Assembly: GCA_032622095.1 (NCBI GenBank)
Contig: CP136061.1
Coordinates: 235,369,815 to 235,433,814, forward strand
Origin: Siphonodentalium dalli
Taxonomy: Eukaryota; Mollusca; Scaphopoda; Gadilida; Siphonodentaliidae
Direction of reading: 5' to 3'
Length of the DNA stretch: 64,000 nt
Every line of letters starts with the position of its first letter. Positions within the stretch are counted from its first letter, which is position 1. A program made the translations under genes and the position numbers. The notes beneath the pieces are model-generated. The model saw only the letters and a program-made list of their open reading frames with translations. It searched no databases and was not told where the DNA came from. Positions 24,001 to 32,851 of the stretch are shown piece by piece.

Positions 24001-27000
24001 GTTATTTGAATATTTAATATTCAGCGTCATATCCGTTTAAATGTCGATTACCTGTACGCTCATGTATAGACCAAGGGTATTGTGTCAGTTCCAATGTCGG
24101 CCGAAACGGTATGAAACAATAAAGCGCGTTTATTTTCGCCATAAACAAACGCCATGAAAAATTCCAGAAATGTTCACGACGCTCGTTATGTATACCACTA
24201 TACACGTGCATGTACATGTAGCATTAAATAAACCAATAATCATTATAAAATAAACACGATTTGTGATTTATGTCGAAGAATACCATGACTTGATTATTCG
24301 GACTTTCATTAGCCTCTCGTCGGTAGTTTGTAAAATATTATCCAGATATCAGTGCCCCTTTAATACAAGGAAAACATAACTTCCCCATCGCGAACCTCTA
24401 TTGGACCACGCACGCTGCTGAATGGTGACATTGTCTCGTTCTTTGAAGTTATTATTAAATTTAGATCAAAGGAATTTCTGCAAGATATTTTTATACCATG
24501 TAGCAACTTTGTGAAGATGACTCCTCCTACCAGCTTGTATTCTGTATTGATTGATTCAAACACAGAACAGAATTCTCGACTGGACACGTGTAAGCATAAC
24601 TTTGTCTGTTTTGATTGGCTAGCGGAAATCGTGTGCCACAATGATCACGCAATGAGGCCGTGTCACTTTCACGATGATGAAATAAACTTACTCAACGTGG
24701 CTTCGAAGAGACGTTACATGTTTCAGTAATTGTCCGCTATTGTATTGGCAAGCATACATGTATGGTAAATATTAACTTTAACTTTTTACCGTACTAGTAG
24801 TATATATAAGTTTAATAATTCAGTTAAATTCTGTTTTTCTCACCAGAATTAAATCACTGCAATTCAGTTTCTTTATGTGTCCTCATCTAATATTTAAAAA
24901 CAAATATATACATTTGAAAACGTGTGTGCGACTGTGCGTTGATCATTAGCGCAACGTGTTTAACGTAAACGCGGTCTGCGTTAAACTTCAACGCAGTCTG
25001 CGTTAAATTCAACGCGGTCCGTTGATTTTCAACGCAGTCGTAACGTATCAACAACTCGTTATCAACGCAAAAACCGCGTTGCGTTGGCGTTACGACCGCG
25101 TTACGACCACGTTGAGGACCGCGTTAAAAGGGCCACTTATTTTGAGAAGGTGTGTAACTAACAGGGTCACCATTTAGAATAGACTAGCTCCCTTGTGCCA
25201 TTATATGTGTCAATTTTATTACTCTTTATCTACTACTGGGGCCAGTATGCGTGCATAGTTTTTAAAACTTTGAACCAATCATGATAATGCAAAAAAAATT
25301 GCACAAATTATTTATAATGAAAAAGATCAATAAGGCTCTCAGAAATCAGCGAGGGATTGCTTGAGAAACAAATAATTAATTTTGGATGTCCTTGTACTAA
25401 TATTTAGTGAAAAACAGCATACTCACCACATGGAAAATAAAGGCCGTTGACATTGCATATATCACTACGTCAGCATATTTTATATATGGAAGAAATCCAG
25501 CTTCTATCCCTTTAAAATAAAGTATCTGAAATGTATAAGAAAATATTTTTTATATTCATTAAATATTATTATTGTAAAATATATACATATTATTTGATTC
25601 AGACTACATTAATTAAACTTATTATCTGAAAACAAAAATTGAACACAAATTCAAACAATGCCATATAAACTCTGGTAAAATTGGGCAGCCGGAATCAGAA
25701 ATTGAAAGTAAAATTTATTTTGTAGAAGTAAACATACATGCCTTACATCAATTCATCCAGGTCACTATAATTAAAGTTATTATCCAGAAACAGAATATTG
25801 ATGGAAGGATTAAAACAGATCAACGAAAACGACTGGGCAGATAGCTGGACTGATAATTGGCAAGACTAATAACATAATAGTCCTGTTTTAACCAATTATA
25901 TACTAAATACTCATTGACGATTACACGCGTAGTTCTCCAAGGAAATATTCAGATAACAAGTTCAACAAACAACCACAGTTTGTTTAAGTTATTATCTGAA
26001 CATTTCCCACCAATGAAGGTAAATCATTATGCTCTTATATTATCTGTTTTTTTTTCATTCTATCATCTGCTAATTTATCACGAATACGCCTCCTAATGAA
26101 TAACAGTACATTTCAATGTATACTTTTATACCTGAATGGGAGAATCCATTGAGTATAGCAAGGGTTAATAACAAGGTTCGCGCTGCCACTTGCCAAATTT
26201 GCCAATGCCATGGCAAAAATAATTCACATTTGGCAAAAAATATTTTCATTTGGCAAAAGTTTTGGCAAGTCACTTTTTAATTCCTCAAGAAAGTTGAAAA
26301 ATATTTGTCAATCAATACCATTCATTTCAGGAAACTTTTACAATATAATTGTATTAGTGGTATTATTAAGGTTTAGGAAAAGTTAACACGTCTATTAATA
26401 TGCAGTTAATCTGATAGCATTAGTATTGAGGTGGAGTGGTGGAGGGATTACCCGTATTTAGTGTGGTGGTGGTGTTTACATAGATAATCATCTTGTGATG
26501 TGCCCTTCTGATGAAGCAACCGTTCTACCATGTTATTTTTCTGTGATTGTTTTAACTAACTTGTCTGATAAACCACAACAGAGATGTGAGTGTATAATTA
26601 TTAACTAACTGCTTTCCTGTCGATATCAAAAGTTGTTCAAACTGTTAGTGTCAAAACATAAGGCTGCAGAAAATGAAACTATTAGAGAGTGTATCTGGCA
26701 AATGCTAAAAGAATTTGGCAAAAAATATTTTCATTTGGCAAATTATTTGGCAAAAGTAAATTTTGGTTCAGCGCGGAACCTGGTTAACAACAGCTTTATG
26801 AATACTTACTTCAGCTAACTTGGAACATAAATACAATGCTATAGATGTACTCCGGAAGAATAGGAATGACCAGCCAGAAAGAAAGCCTGATATCATCCCG
26901 TTGATCCCATCGTCTGAGTTACGTAGTCGCCGGAGGAGACAGTTGAGAGCCTGAAAAATATAAAAATCTTGATTATCAGGGCAGGGCATCTTATCGAGGG

Positions 27001-30000
27001 GTTTCAATAGTTATCATATTTATAAACCTTCAATGACTGGAGCTTTCTGAAATTTTGCGAAAGCCCTGTGCCAGTGCATTCCCTTATATATTTGAGTCTC
27101 CCATAGGGAACCTCACTTATATAAGAGAATACATTGGCCTAACAATATTTACCTTGACCTTGTAAGCCAGTGCATTCTCTTATATATGCCATGCTCACTA
27201 TGGGAGATTCACATATAAAAGAGAATGCCCTGGCACATGATCTTTAATGATGCACCAGCACAGCTCCCGTCATGAAAGGGTTAAAAAATGCATTATTTCT
27301 TCTCTAATGTATAGGAAACAATCAGATAACTAACAGAAAAGTTATCATCTGGAAATCAAGATAATCGGCAAATTTTAAGTCGACAAGGACAATAATTCTG
27401 GTAAAAATGGGTGGACCAAACCCAACTTCGAACTTGATCTAGCTGTATCTTCATGTGCTTAATCCACATAACAAATTTAATGTTTAAAGGGTTAAAAATG
27501 CATTATTTCTTCTCTAATGTATAGGAAACAATCAGATTACAAAAACTAAAGTTATCATCTGGAAACCAAAAATAATTAGCAAATTCTAATTTGACAAGGA
27601 CCATAACTCTGGCAAAAATGGGCAGACCGAACCCATATGTACCTGACTTGTATTTGGAGCTGATAACCTCACATACGAAATTCGGTTCAGATCCGATCAC
27701 ACAAATTAAAGTTATCATCGGGAAACCTCAAAACGACAAATTTCTAAGTCTAAAGGGGGCCATAACTCTGACAAAAATGGGCGGACCAAATCCATATTCG
27801 AACATGACCTGTATTTTGAGCTCATAAACTCACATACCAAATTTGGGTCCGATTACCCAAAATAATGTTATCATCTTGAATCATTCTGAACGGACAGATG
27901 GACAGATTCTAAGTTGAAAAGGGGCCATAAATATGGCAAAAATGGCGAACCGAGCCCATATTCAAACTTGACCTGTGTTCTGAGCTGATAAACCCACATA
28001 CCAAATTTGGATTAGATCCAAAAGTCCAAAATAGAGTTCTCATCTGGAAACTTTCCGAACGTACGGACACCAGCTATCATAATGGCCCCACAAAAAAACA
28101 ATTTGGGGGACAATAAAAGAGAACAGGTATACAAACCCTGAATGTTGCATTAAATAAACCTAGGGCTGCTCCGAGGTTGACATTATCTCGACTAATCACA
28201 GCATTAAGCAGCAATCTTGGGTTCTTGAAGGCTCGTGGTATCACAGATATGAGCTTGATGCAAGCGTGACCGAGGTAACCAATACAAAAGTTTCTAGAAA
28301 GACCCTGAAAACAGAATAGATGTTCAGTTTATGAATGGAGTCACATACGTGAGTCTCAGATACATGTAAATATATCACCAGTTAAAATCGTGATCACGCT
28401 ACAAATCTGTCTGCAGATTATGGTAGCAATACACAATTTCCAGCAATTATGACCAACCTTGGAGGGGTACTGTACTTCAAATCTATGCTGAGCCATTATC
28501 TTTGGCATAGGTACCATCACACATGTTTTATTTTTGATAGGAAATGTTAGGTGTAATCAAATGTCTGTACTTTAGCTTCTTCTTACAATTTGTCAAGAGT
28601 TATGCCCCTTGGTTTGCACACACAAAACTATTAATTTTACCCATTTTTTAACTCAAATTGACCATTTTCAACACAAAAACAGACAATGACACAGTGAATG
28701 TCAGTAAATAAGCTTCTTCGAATAGATAGAGCTATGTTAGAGCTGAGAAATATTTGAAATAGATAAAAAGATATTGTAGTAATTTCAAAAATATGTCTTG
28801 CAAGTGCAGATGACAGAATTCATGGGACAGAAATCGGGCTAATTTCCTATAAGAATAACCACACACAGAGTTAGCCTCCACTGAATTTGAAAATCATGTT
28901 ACATATCCAAATTTTTCACTTTTTTGTGAACTTTCCCAGTTTTGTAAAACAATTAAACCTTCAAACAAATAATATCACATTTAATACAGGCTACGAATGC
29001 TGTTATGCCCCCTAGAAACTTATTTTTCTATTGTTCAGACCACCTGCAACCCGATAAATATCTGTAAAGATATAAACTTGCATCTACAATAATAATTGAC
29101 TTGCATTTCCAAAAGAAACATAATCTGATATAATTACTAAAACTTAAATGGGAATGTATATAAATGATACAATCTGAGAATAGCACAAGCATGCGACATA
29201 AATTTCATTAAAAATTACTTCCTAAATTCCTCGTCACATCTTAGGAACAAATCCACGACCGCACTTGAGGGCCTACGCTATGCGACGGTGGCTAATTCAG
29301 GATTCAATTCAATATCGACATCAGCCTCTCGATTCGATATAGGATTTCAAATTTGCATAAAAGTACCAATTCGCAGGAATTGAATGACGAGAATCACAGT
29401 AGAACTAATAAAAAAATTTCTACAAGCAACGAAATAGTCAAGCAAATAATAATCGTTATACCAGACATTAAACTGGCGCAAATTCAACACTATATTACTG
29501 CACGGAAATGTGGGAAAATAACCACATGACATTGTTGACATAGGTTGAGGTTCAAAAGGAGTGAAGATGGGGCCTCTTACCGTTGGATCTAATCTGGCAT
29601 AAAATGTGATGTTATTACTGGTAAGGCTTTCATGAAAACATTTTGGTGAGAAAGCTGACCATGTGCATTGACCATGTGATGTGGCATTATTGACATGGCT
29701 TGAGGTTCCAACAAAAGGGGGAAAATATTCTACTGTCGGATATTTATACATGACGTACATACCGATAAACTGGCGCAAATGCGACATTATTACTCAAAGG
29801 TGAACATTTTGCAGGCATTGATCATCAGATTATAGAGCTTGGCGCATTGTCTTCTACTGTACACTGAGGAGCACCAACTAAGTTTTCTGTGGTCGATGGG
29901 ACGAGTTTTCGGGTCTCTCAGTGGAATATAACAAAATAATTTTGGCTGATCCCCGAGCATTGCTAGACCACAGTTTTCTTTTATAAAAAGAATAAAATGT

Positions 30001-32791
30001 AAAAGGTAAATGGCAAAATTACCTGGTAAATTGGGCCAAATAAACTCACTCATTTCACATTGTGAGACTTACTTTTAGGCAGTAGGAGAGGCAGCTATGG
30101 TGATGTTTGCATAGAGTATGTCGGGATCCTTTGTTGAGGTTTGTCAGCAGTGTTTGGCATGCTTTAGATTTCTTGAACTCGGCTAACCATTTCGGTCCAT
30201 TTTTCTTTGGAATGTTGTTGTTTGCAAGTTCTGCTGACTCAGGATTCTCATTGGGACCAACGATTAATCTGTACATGATATAAAGATGCCAGATTCTTAT
30301 TCAGGGATTGATTGAACATATTTATTGTGAAACCCACAATAATGAGAGTGACAATGACAATGTAGCTAAACTTGGTGAGAAGTTAATTTTATGCTGAACA
30401 GTTCATAGAATGATGAAGAATAAGGATAGTCAAAACGTTTTAGTGAAGGGAATTGTATTGTGTAGATGAAATTGTTTTCATACATTTTTTCAATAAATGT
30501 GGGCTTTTTTTTCTCTTTTTTTTACGAATTTTGGAAAACTTTGATGGCTCCCATCTGGAGGTCACCCTGAAGATCCATATAAAGTTTAATGACGATCAGA
30601 TGATGGATGTGGTCTGTAGGATGTGCCAAAGGATTTAGTCATGCAAAGAGTAAAATCATAAATGGCTGCCAATTGCAGCCATGTTTTTCATCGAAAACCG
30701 ATCAAATTCGATAGCTCCCATCTAGAGGAGCTACTAAACATACCTGTAAATTTTCATAATAATTCTCTAAAAAAATGATGGCTCCCATCTAGATGTCATC
30801 CCGCAGATACATATGAAGTTTGGGGTCATTCAGATGAGGGATGTTGCCTGTAGGATGTGCCAAAGGAAATTGTTGATGGGCGGACTCACAGATGACAAAC
30901 CATGGCAATAGCTCAAACTTGACTTCAAATTTGAAAAGGTAAAAATCTCCTATATATTTTGAGAACTACGTATATATGTGTGTATGTGGGTACTTCATAG
31001 AATCGAAAACGGCTGTGCGGATCGAGCTCAAATTTCGTATATAAGTGTAAAAACCCACAGGGATCGTCCACGTCGCATTTTGTACAAGCTCAGAGCACCG
31101 CTTCTCCCTCCCCAGTCACAAAAAATGGCACCGTGGGGGTTAACACACCAACGCTCCTTATATCTTCCATATTGGGAGATGTATCCGGTTAACGCTCTTT
31201 ATATAGTCATCGACGTATTGATCTAAGAGGCGTAACTCTACAATTTTTATTAGTTTTCGCAATGTGATTCTTACGTCTGGGTCTCGGCCGTCATTATACA
31301 GACATGAGCGTGTTGTGTGATTCTTACGTAATCAGGGCTTCCTAGGAACGCGGATCGGGTCAGTTTTTTCGCCCTAGGTGATTTTCACCTTGAAACGGGT
31401 ACCCACAAATTATATATATGCGTGTTGTGTGATTCTTACGTACTTAAGGCTTCCTAGGAACGCGGATTGGGTCAGTTTTTCCGCCCTGGAAACAGGTACC
31501 CACAAATTATATATATGTGTGCATGTGTCCTTTATAGACTCGAACCGATTGCGCTCACACTTGCTACCTACGGGAAGTGTCATGGACGGATTAAATTGTG
31601 ACCCCGACCTGACCTTGACCTTGAAAATGATCAATTCAAGGTCAAATCGGGTAAAATATTGAAAAACCAAAAATTATTTTTAAAATATAAAAAACAAATT
31701 AAATTAAAAAATTTAAATTGTCATGTTTCTGACAAACGCCGCCAGTGGCGGGCTAACCTGCTAGTATATAATATAAAACAGGTTTACAACTAGAAATGGT
31801 TTAGTCCACAAGGGATCGTGACATACATATTACCAATTTTTTTAAGCCTGACTCACAAAGAGGTTCACAGCTCAACAATAAACATCAAATCAATGAATCC
31901 TCGAATCGATTATGCCATGTGGGGTTGTTCAGGAAATATAAGCAGATGACGGACAGAAAAACAGATAGTACCATTGCAGGAGAATGACTATTCTTTTGAA
32001 GGAAATGTTCAGATAATAAGTTCAATAAACATGCAGTTGCTGAACTTATTATCAGATAATTTCCTGAGGGATCTGCTCATCAATGAGTATTTAGTTAACA
32101 AATTGTTAATTTCAACTGGAAATCACTTCACTGCATACAGAAACATGAAGCAAAGCGAGTGCAAACAGATTCGTGTATCTGGGCAACTTGCTTCCAGTGG
32201 GTCAGTGGTTCTGTGGGCATTGCAGAACTGTCCCAGTGAAATTAACAATGTGTGAGACTTTTCCCCACTAATAAAATATATGTCGTGCTATGGCCTCGTG
32301 ACTGAACAAATGATAAACTCCAATCAACCCTTGGAACAGGTAGTTGGTTGTGTGTCATGTCACCATGGATTAGAAAAGTGGGTTGAAATATCGCTGAATA
32401 GAAAATATGATCAAAATCAGGTAGATACATGTTGTAAGCTAGGTGAAATGAGTCATGCAACTCAATGCTATGTTTTGTTACATGATTACATATTCATAGT
32501 CAAGCATGATTCAAGATTCAAGATTTAATATACTTTATTTGATATTTAACTGAAAATAGTAATATTACAATATATGGGTACCTGCCAGAAAGTGTTAAGC
32601 TTGTGGTTGACAGGAACCTTATGAAAGAGAAATGAGTAATGATGTGATGCTGAAATGAAAAGAAGGTAATAATGTAAATCTGTGTTGACTGCTGCAATCA
32701 TAAGCATATTATAAAGTCGAGAGATTTATAGACTAGAATTGAAACTCACTCGAGTGCAGCTGCTGTTGATTTTGGCAAGCTTCGGCTCTGT
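8930..32791 (-). CDS. TMEM135: TMEM135 (PMP52-like) gene, C-terminal seven coding exons
   Basis: Seven minus-strand exons (32791-32750, 30268-30073, 28304-28137, 26950-26810, 25525-25427, 10581-10514, 9047-8930) all have AG/GT borders. They join in one frame of 276 codons plus TGA, with phases matching at every junction. Recognisable TMEM135 blocks in order are the cysteine-rich CKHHHSCLSYCLK, a Tim17-like glycine-rich membrane stretch (RNSDDGINGMISGFLSG), YFKGIEAGFLPY, LEPHNLRPAYWNFL and the C-terminal FGLMNRRLLDVYGTNASK. TMEM135 is a multi-pass membrane protein of peroxisomes and mitochondria, linked in vertebrates to mitochondrial dynamics and lipid handling, and distantly related to Tim17/22/23/PMP24. 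The human protein is about 458 residues, so roughly 180 N-terminal residues are missing here and should lie at higher coordinates. The intron between 10582 and 25426 (14.8 kb) is swollen by nested transposons. Confidence 0.93.
9151..9637. mobile_element. Family X element with hairpin and duplicated 100-bp tail
   Basis: A 27-bp inverted repeat (9151-9177 against 9242-9268, GTGTTAATGGGTTT...GATACGGCAC) forms the head. The tail has two 100-bp direct repeats at 9438-9537 and 9538-9637 ('aggtcaacggaatgcatatg'). Other copies are at 54216-54975, carrying two nested MITEs, and 58430-58560 (inverse). This copy preserves the empty TTAA site (cccattaacac, about 9260) that is occupied by a T2 MITE at 54298. 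The superfamily is unassigned. Confidence 0.65.
9880..10145 (+). repeat. Two diverged units of a 'ccaaatttcatccagatccgat' class repeat
   Basis: Two units about 155 bp apart share 'atggctgagataactg'- and 'ccagataaacaaa'-like words. They belong to the same broad class as the tandem arrays at 14240, 19978 and 27285. Located in the last TMEM135 intron. Confidence 0.5.
10514..10581 (-). CDS. TMEM135: TMEM135 exon, LEPHNLRPAYW block
   Basis: 68 bp between the acceptor TTTTTGACAG and donor GTAAGTTG. It encodes AVLEPHNLRPAYWNFLQKV plus TGHK, the last codon split 2+1 with the terminal exon. The block corresponds to the LRPSYWKFLLRLTKGK region of human TMEM135. Confidence 0.93.
11240..11345 (+). mobile_element. 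Tc1/mariner-like MITE, left half only
   Basis: Starts after TA with CAGTAATGC and runs through 'acagcagaattatgggtaac' and 'tcggaaatatggcttgttgc' to 'catcggaaagctctt'. It stops at the palindrome centre, so the right arm is missing. A matching half copy lies at 39726. Confidence 0.75.
11852..11975 (+). mobile_element. T3 TTAA MITE fragment
   Basis: Begins TTAACCCTTTCATGACAGGA at 11852 and contains one degraded hairpin (CATTCTCTTATATATGCAAG ... CTCGCATATATAAGAC). The right end is lost. Confidence 0.75.
12245..12643 (+). mobile_element. T1 piggyBac-like MITE, full length
   Basis: TTAA duplications at 12245-12248 and 12640-12643 bound a 391-bp element with termini CCCTTTACCCAACA and TGTTGGGTAAAGGG. 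It carries two 69-bp palindromic hairpins at 12275-12343 and 12423-12491, which are reverse complements of each other including the loop (TCGACCATAGGTCGC). The right third has 'agacagaccgaagatatttt'. The flanking sequence recurs without the insert at 19424-19480, proving TTAA duplication. Non-autonomous. Other copies are at 61612 and 62202. Confidence 0.93.
12780..14239. other. Intron of TMEM135, no recognised element
   Basis: Part of the 14.8-kb intron. It contains a C14 run at 13054-13067 and a T/A-rich low-complexity patch near 14165-14220. No other structure was recognised. Confidence 0.5.
14240..14965 (+). repeat. Tandem 'gggccataactc' repeat with GACA-rich end
   Basis: Units of about 145 bp carry 'gaaaaagggccataactc', 'aactcgatctgtatttt' and 'ccaaatttggttccaatc'. 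They lead into 'gacagacagacggacgaacg' near 14584 and 'gtttaccatactatgg'. The same sequence block occurs at 19978-20670. Confidence 0.8.
14966..15106 (-). mobile_element. T3 TTAA MITE, truncated, inverse
   Basis: Ends GGAGCTCCAGTCATGG-like then AAGGGTTAA, with the TTAA at 15103-15106. Includes one complete hairpin (about 14995-15055) preceded by 'aaggtaaatattgttaggcc'. The other terminus and the second hairpin are missing. Confidence 0.8.
15496..15690. repeat. AACGCGGTC / GACCGCGTT array, left end of Y
   Basis: More than eight copies of AACGCGGTC or near variants in both orientations are spaced by 'cgaggaaaccgccaacgcaac'-like words. They are strikingly CpG-rich in an AT-rich neighbourhood. 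Matching arrays occur at 23490-23570, 23711-23765 and 24948-25135. Confidence 0.85.
16635..17932 (+). repeat. Left long inverted arm of element L
   Basis: Pairs base for base, with scattered substitutions and small indels, with 22731 down to 21452. The match ends at 'aaggaaatgagcagaactttg...actgagat'. Open frames on either strand are mirrored in the other arm and carry no recognisable domain. Confidence 0.9.
17935..18324 (-). repeat. Degenerate ~42-bp satellite of L core, minus orientation
   Basis: Repeats of 'gagtgactgtatgatcgtga...ggtgaatatgtatac', the complement of the unit seen from 18413 on. It ends in a 20-bp word, 'gggtggctatcgctttctac', whose inverse sits at 18413-18432. Confidence 0.7.
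18413..19423 (+). repeat. Degenerate ~42-bp satellite of L core, plus orientation
   Basis: Units read roughly 'catatagtcactccctgtat' plus 'acctattcacctcacccatgac'. About 42 bp each, variably diverged. Resumes at 20680-21380 after an interruption. Confidence 0.75.
19424..19630 (+). repeat. Paralogue of the T1-occupied site: empty TTAA
   Basis: The sequence 'aaaacgagaggccgatcacg...cagatgtttaacccat...cttggtgatag' matches both flanks of the T1 MITE at 12245-12643 but with a single TTAA (19452-19455) and no insert. It ends near 'agaagggttaatataacg'. Confidence 0.8.
19978..20670 (+). repeat. Tandem 'gggccataactc' array with GACA microsatellite
   Basis: Four to five units of about 145 bp ('gaaaaagggccataactctg', 'ccaaatttggttccgatcag', 'aaaatgtttgagttatggca'). 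They are followed by a (GACA)n run near 20578-20610 and 'gtttaccatactatgg'. It lies within the satellite core of L and closely resembles 14240-14660. Confidence 0.85.
20680..21380 (+). repeat. Satellite of L core, second block
   Basis: Same ~42-bp degenerate unit as at 18413-19423 ('catagagtcactccatgcat', 'cacctcacatatgagcatag'). It abuts the right arm region of L. Confidence 0.7.
21452..22731 (-). repeat. Right long inverted arm of element L
   Basis: Inverse of 16635-17932. Ends GCTCCCGGAC at 22731 followed by TA. Confidence 0.9.
23498..23915 (+). repeat. Two direct units of Y body with AACGCGGTC heads
   Basis: Units 23498-23705 and 23715-23915 each run from 'caacaaacgcagtcgagataacc' (abridged) through 'aatggaacgtttccaaaata' to 'cccacatttagattttt' and 'aataataaat'. 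A third, more diverged unit is at 15640-15965. This shows internal tandem duplication within Y. Confidence 0.75.
24948..25135. repeat. AACGCGGTC array, right end of Y
   Basis: Dense copies of AACGCGGTC, AACGCAGTC and their complements, ending 'gaccgcgttaaaagggcc' just inside the outer inverted terminus. Confidence 0.85.
25427..25525 (-). CDS. TMEM135: TMEM135 exon, KGIEAG block
   Basis: 99 bp (33 codons, phase 0 at both ends) between an acceptor ATACATTTCAG and donor GTGAGTATG. It encodes ILYFKGIEAGFLPYIKYADV followed by a hydrophobic stretch ending FIFHV. The YFKGIEAG motif is the hallmark shared with vertebrate TMEM135. Confidence 0.94.
25888..26168 (-). mobile_element. T4 TTAA MITE, full length
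   Basis: TTAA at 25888-25891 and 26165-26168. The termini are AATTATATACTAAATACTC and the complement of GAGTATAGCAAGGG. Inside is an inverted pair, 'aatattcagataacaagttc' / 'aagttattatctgaacattt', plus 'tatctgtttttttttcattc'. A hAT-like element has inserted across its right TTAA. Confidence 0.8.
26172..26782. mobile_element. hAT-like non-autonomous element, 611 bp
   Basis: The ends CAAGGTTCGCGCTG and CAGCGCGGAACCTG are inverted. They are flanked by GTTAATAA (26164-26171) and GTTAACAA (26783-26790), an 8-bp target duplication with one change, typical of hAT transposons. The interior is built around repeated 'atttggcaaaa' words near both ends. No transposase. The right duplication ends 19 bp from the TMEM135 donor site at 26809. 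Confidence 0.8.
26810..26950 (-). CDS. TMEM135: TMEM135 exon, Tim17-like membrane segment
   Basis: 141 bp (47 codons, phase 0) between acceptor ATATTTTTCAG and donor GTAAGTATT. It encodes ALNCLLRRLRNSDDGINGMI then SGFLSGWSFLFFRSTSIALY and ends CSKLAE. The order RN-DD-(A/S)GF-(A/S)G-S-(T/S)-ALY-SKL-E matches human TMEM135 closely. Confidence 0.94.
27021..27284 (+). mobile_element. T3 TTAA MITE with two hairpins
   Basis: The left end is mutated (ataaaccttcaatgactgg). The right end is CATGAAAGGG plus TTAA at 27281-27284. Contains hairpins around 27073-27135 and 27173-27233, separated by 'aacaatatttaccttgacct'. Lies in a TMEM135 intron. Confidence 0.85.
27285..28075 (+). repeat. Tandem diverged 'ccataactctggcaaaaatgg' units
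   Basis: Four or five units of roughly 150-200 bp share 'aaaaatgggcggaccaaa', 'acataccaaatttgg' and 'gttatcatctggaaa'. The segment 'aaagggttaaaaatgcatta...caatcagat' at 27486 repeats 27275 and includes the tip of the T3 element, so the duplication post-dates that insertion. Confidence 0.75.
28137..28304 (-). CDS. TMEM135: TMEM135 exon, central membrane region
   Basis: 168 bp (56 codons, phase 0) between acceptor TCTGTTTTCAG and donor GTTTGTATAC. It encodes GLSRNFCIGYLGHACIKLIS, then IPRAFKNPRLL and NVNLGAALGLFNATFR. It aligns with the GFIRMFSVGYLIQCC...NFQLGAFLGSF region of vertebrate TMEM135. Confidence 0.93.
28305..30072. other. TMEM135 intron with a local imperfect duplication
   Basis: Mostly unrecognised sequence. 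Around 29468-29790 the words 'aaactggcgcaaat' and 'gaccatgtgatgtggcatta'/'ccacatgacattgttgaca' recur, giving an imperfect duplication. The 146-codon minus-strand open frame here spans these repeats and shows no protein resemblance. Confidence 0.5.
30073..30268 (-). CDS. TMEM135: TMEM135 exon, cysteine-rich CKHHHSC block
   Basis: 196 bp between acceptor TCATGTACAG and donor GTAAGTCTC. The first base completes a split codon. It encodes LIVGPNENPE..., a polar linker, then KGSRHTLCKHHHSCLSYCLK. Human TMEM135 has LRFIVG ... [20 protein letters not shown] at the same place. The ATG-initiated frame over this region is not a true start. Confidence 0.93.
30520..30945 (+). repeat. Family K repeat, diverged copy
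   Basis: Contains 'gatggctcccatctggaggt', 'atccatataaagtttaatga', 'gtgccaaaggaaattgttga' and 'caatagctcaaacttgact'. Directly abuts the 5' end of a Helitron at 30946. Confidence 0.75.
30946..31764 (+). mobile_element. Non-autonomous Helitron, plus orientation
   Basis: Starts TCTCCTATATATTTTGAG after an A at 30945. Ends with hairpin GCCGCCAGTGGCGGGC, a 7-nt spacer and CTAG at 31761-31764, followed by T. A|TC...CTAG|T and the subterminal hairpin are the diagnostic Helitron features. The interior has a 112-bp direct repeat (31308 and 31420, 'gcgtgttgtgtgattcttac'). No Rep/helicase coding. Lies in a TMEM135 intron. Confidence 0.85.
31915..32109 (+). mobile_element. T4 TTAA MITE, left-truncated
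   Basis: Contains 'aaatgttcagataataagtt', its inverse 'gaacttattatcagataatt', 'ggaaatataagcagatgac' and the right end 'aatgagtatttagttaacaa' with TTAA at 32106-32109. Confidence 0.7.
32750..32791 (-). CDS. TMEM135: TMEM135 short exon (42 bp)
   Basis: Acceptor TTTTTTCTTTCAG and donor GTGAGTTTC bound 42 bp. In the frame required by the next exon it reads QSRSLPKSTAAALE, with single split bases at either side. This corresponds to the region just before LRFIVG in human TMEM135. It is the weakest exon because it is short, but the splice sites and phase fit exactly. Confidence 0.8.
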
Positions 32792-32851
32792 CTGAAAGAA
32801 AAAAATAGGACGCAATATATATAACATGTAAAACCCGTTTTCACCCTTTAT

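Larger units (their letters stand above)
15465..25156. mobile_element. Element Y, AACGCGGTC-array ends, interrupted by element L
   Basis: The outer ends are inverted: TACAGACCTTCTCAAAA at 15465 and the complement of TTTTGAGAAGGTGTGTA ending at 25156. They are flanked by ACTAA at 15460-15464 and 25157-25161, a candidate 5-bp target duplication. Just inside each end are arrays of AACGCGGTC words. Body sequence (for example 'aatatttaatattcagcgtc') occurs twice in direct orientation at 16050 and 24020, so Y may be two tandem copies sharing outer ends. The 6.1-kb element L sits inside. No transposase open frame is seen. Confidence 0.55.

Noticed and set aside
29347-29787. 146-codon minus-strand frame
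   Set aside because: Lies in a TMEM135 intron, spans imperfect duplications, and shows no protein-like domain or splice borders.
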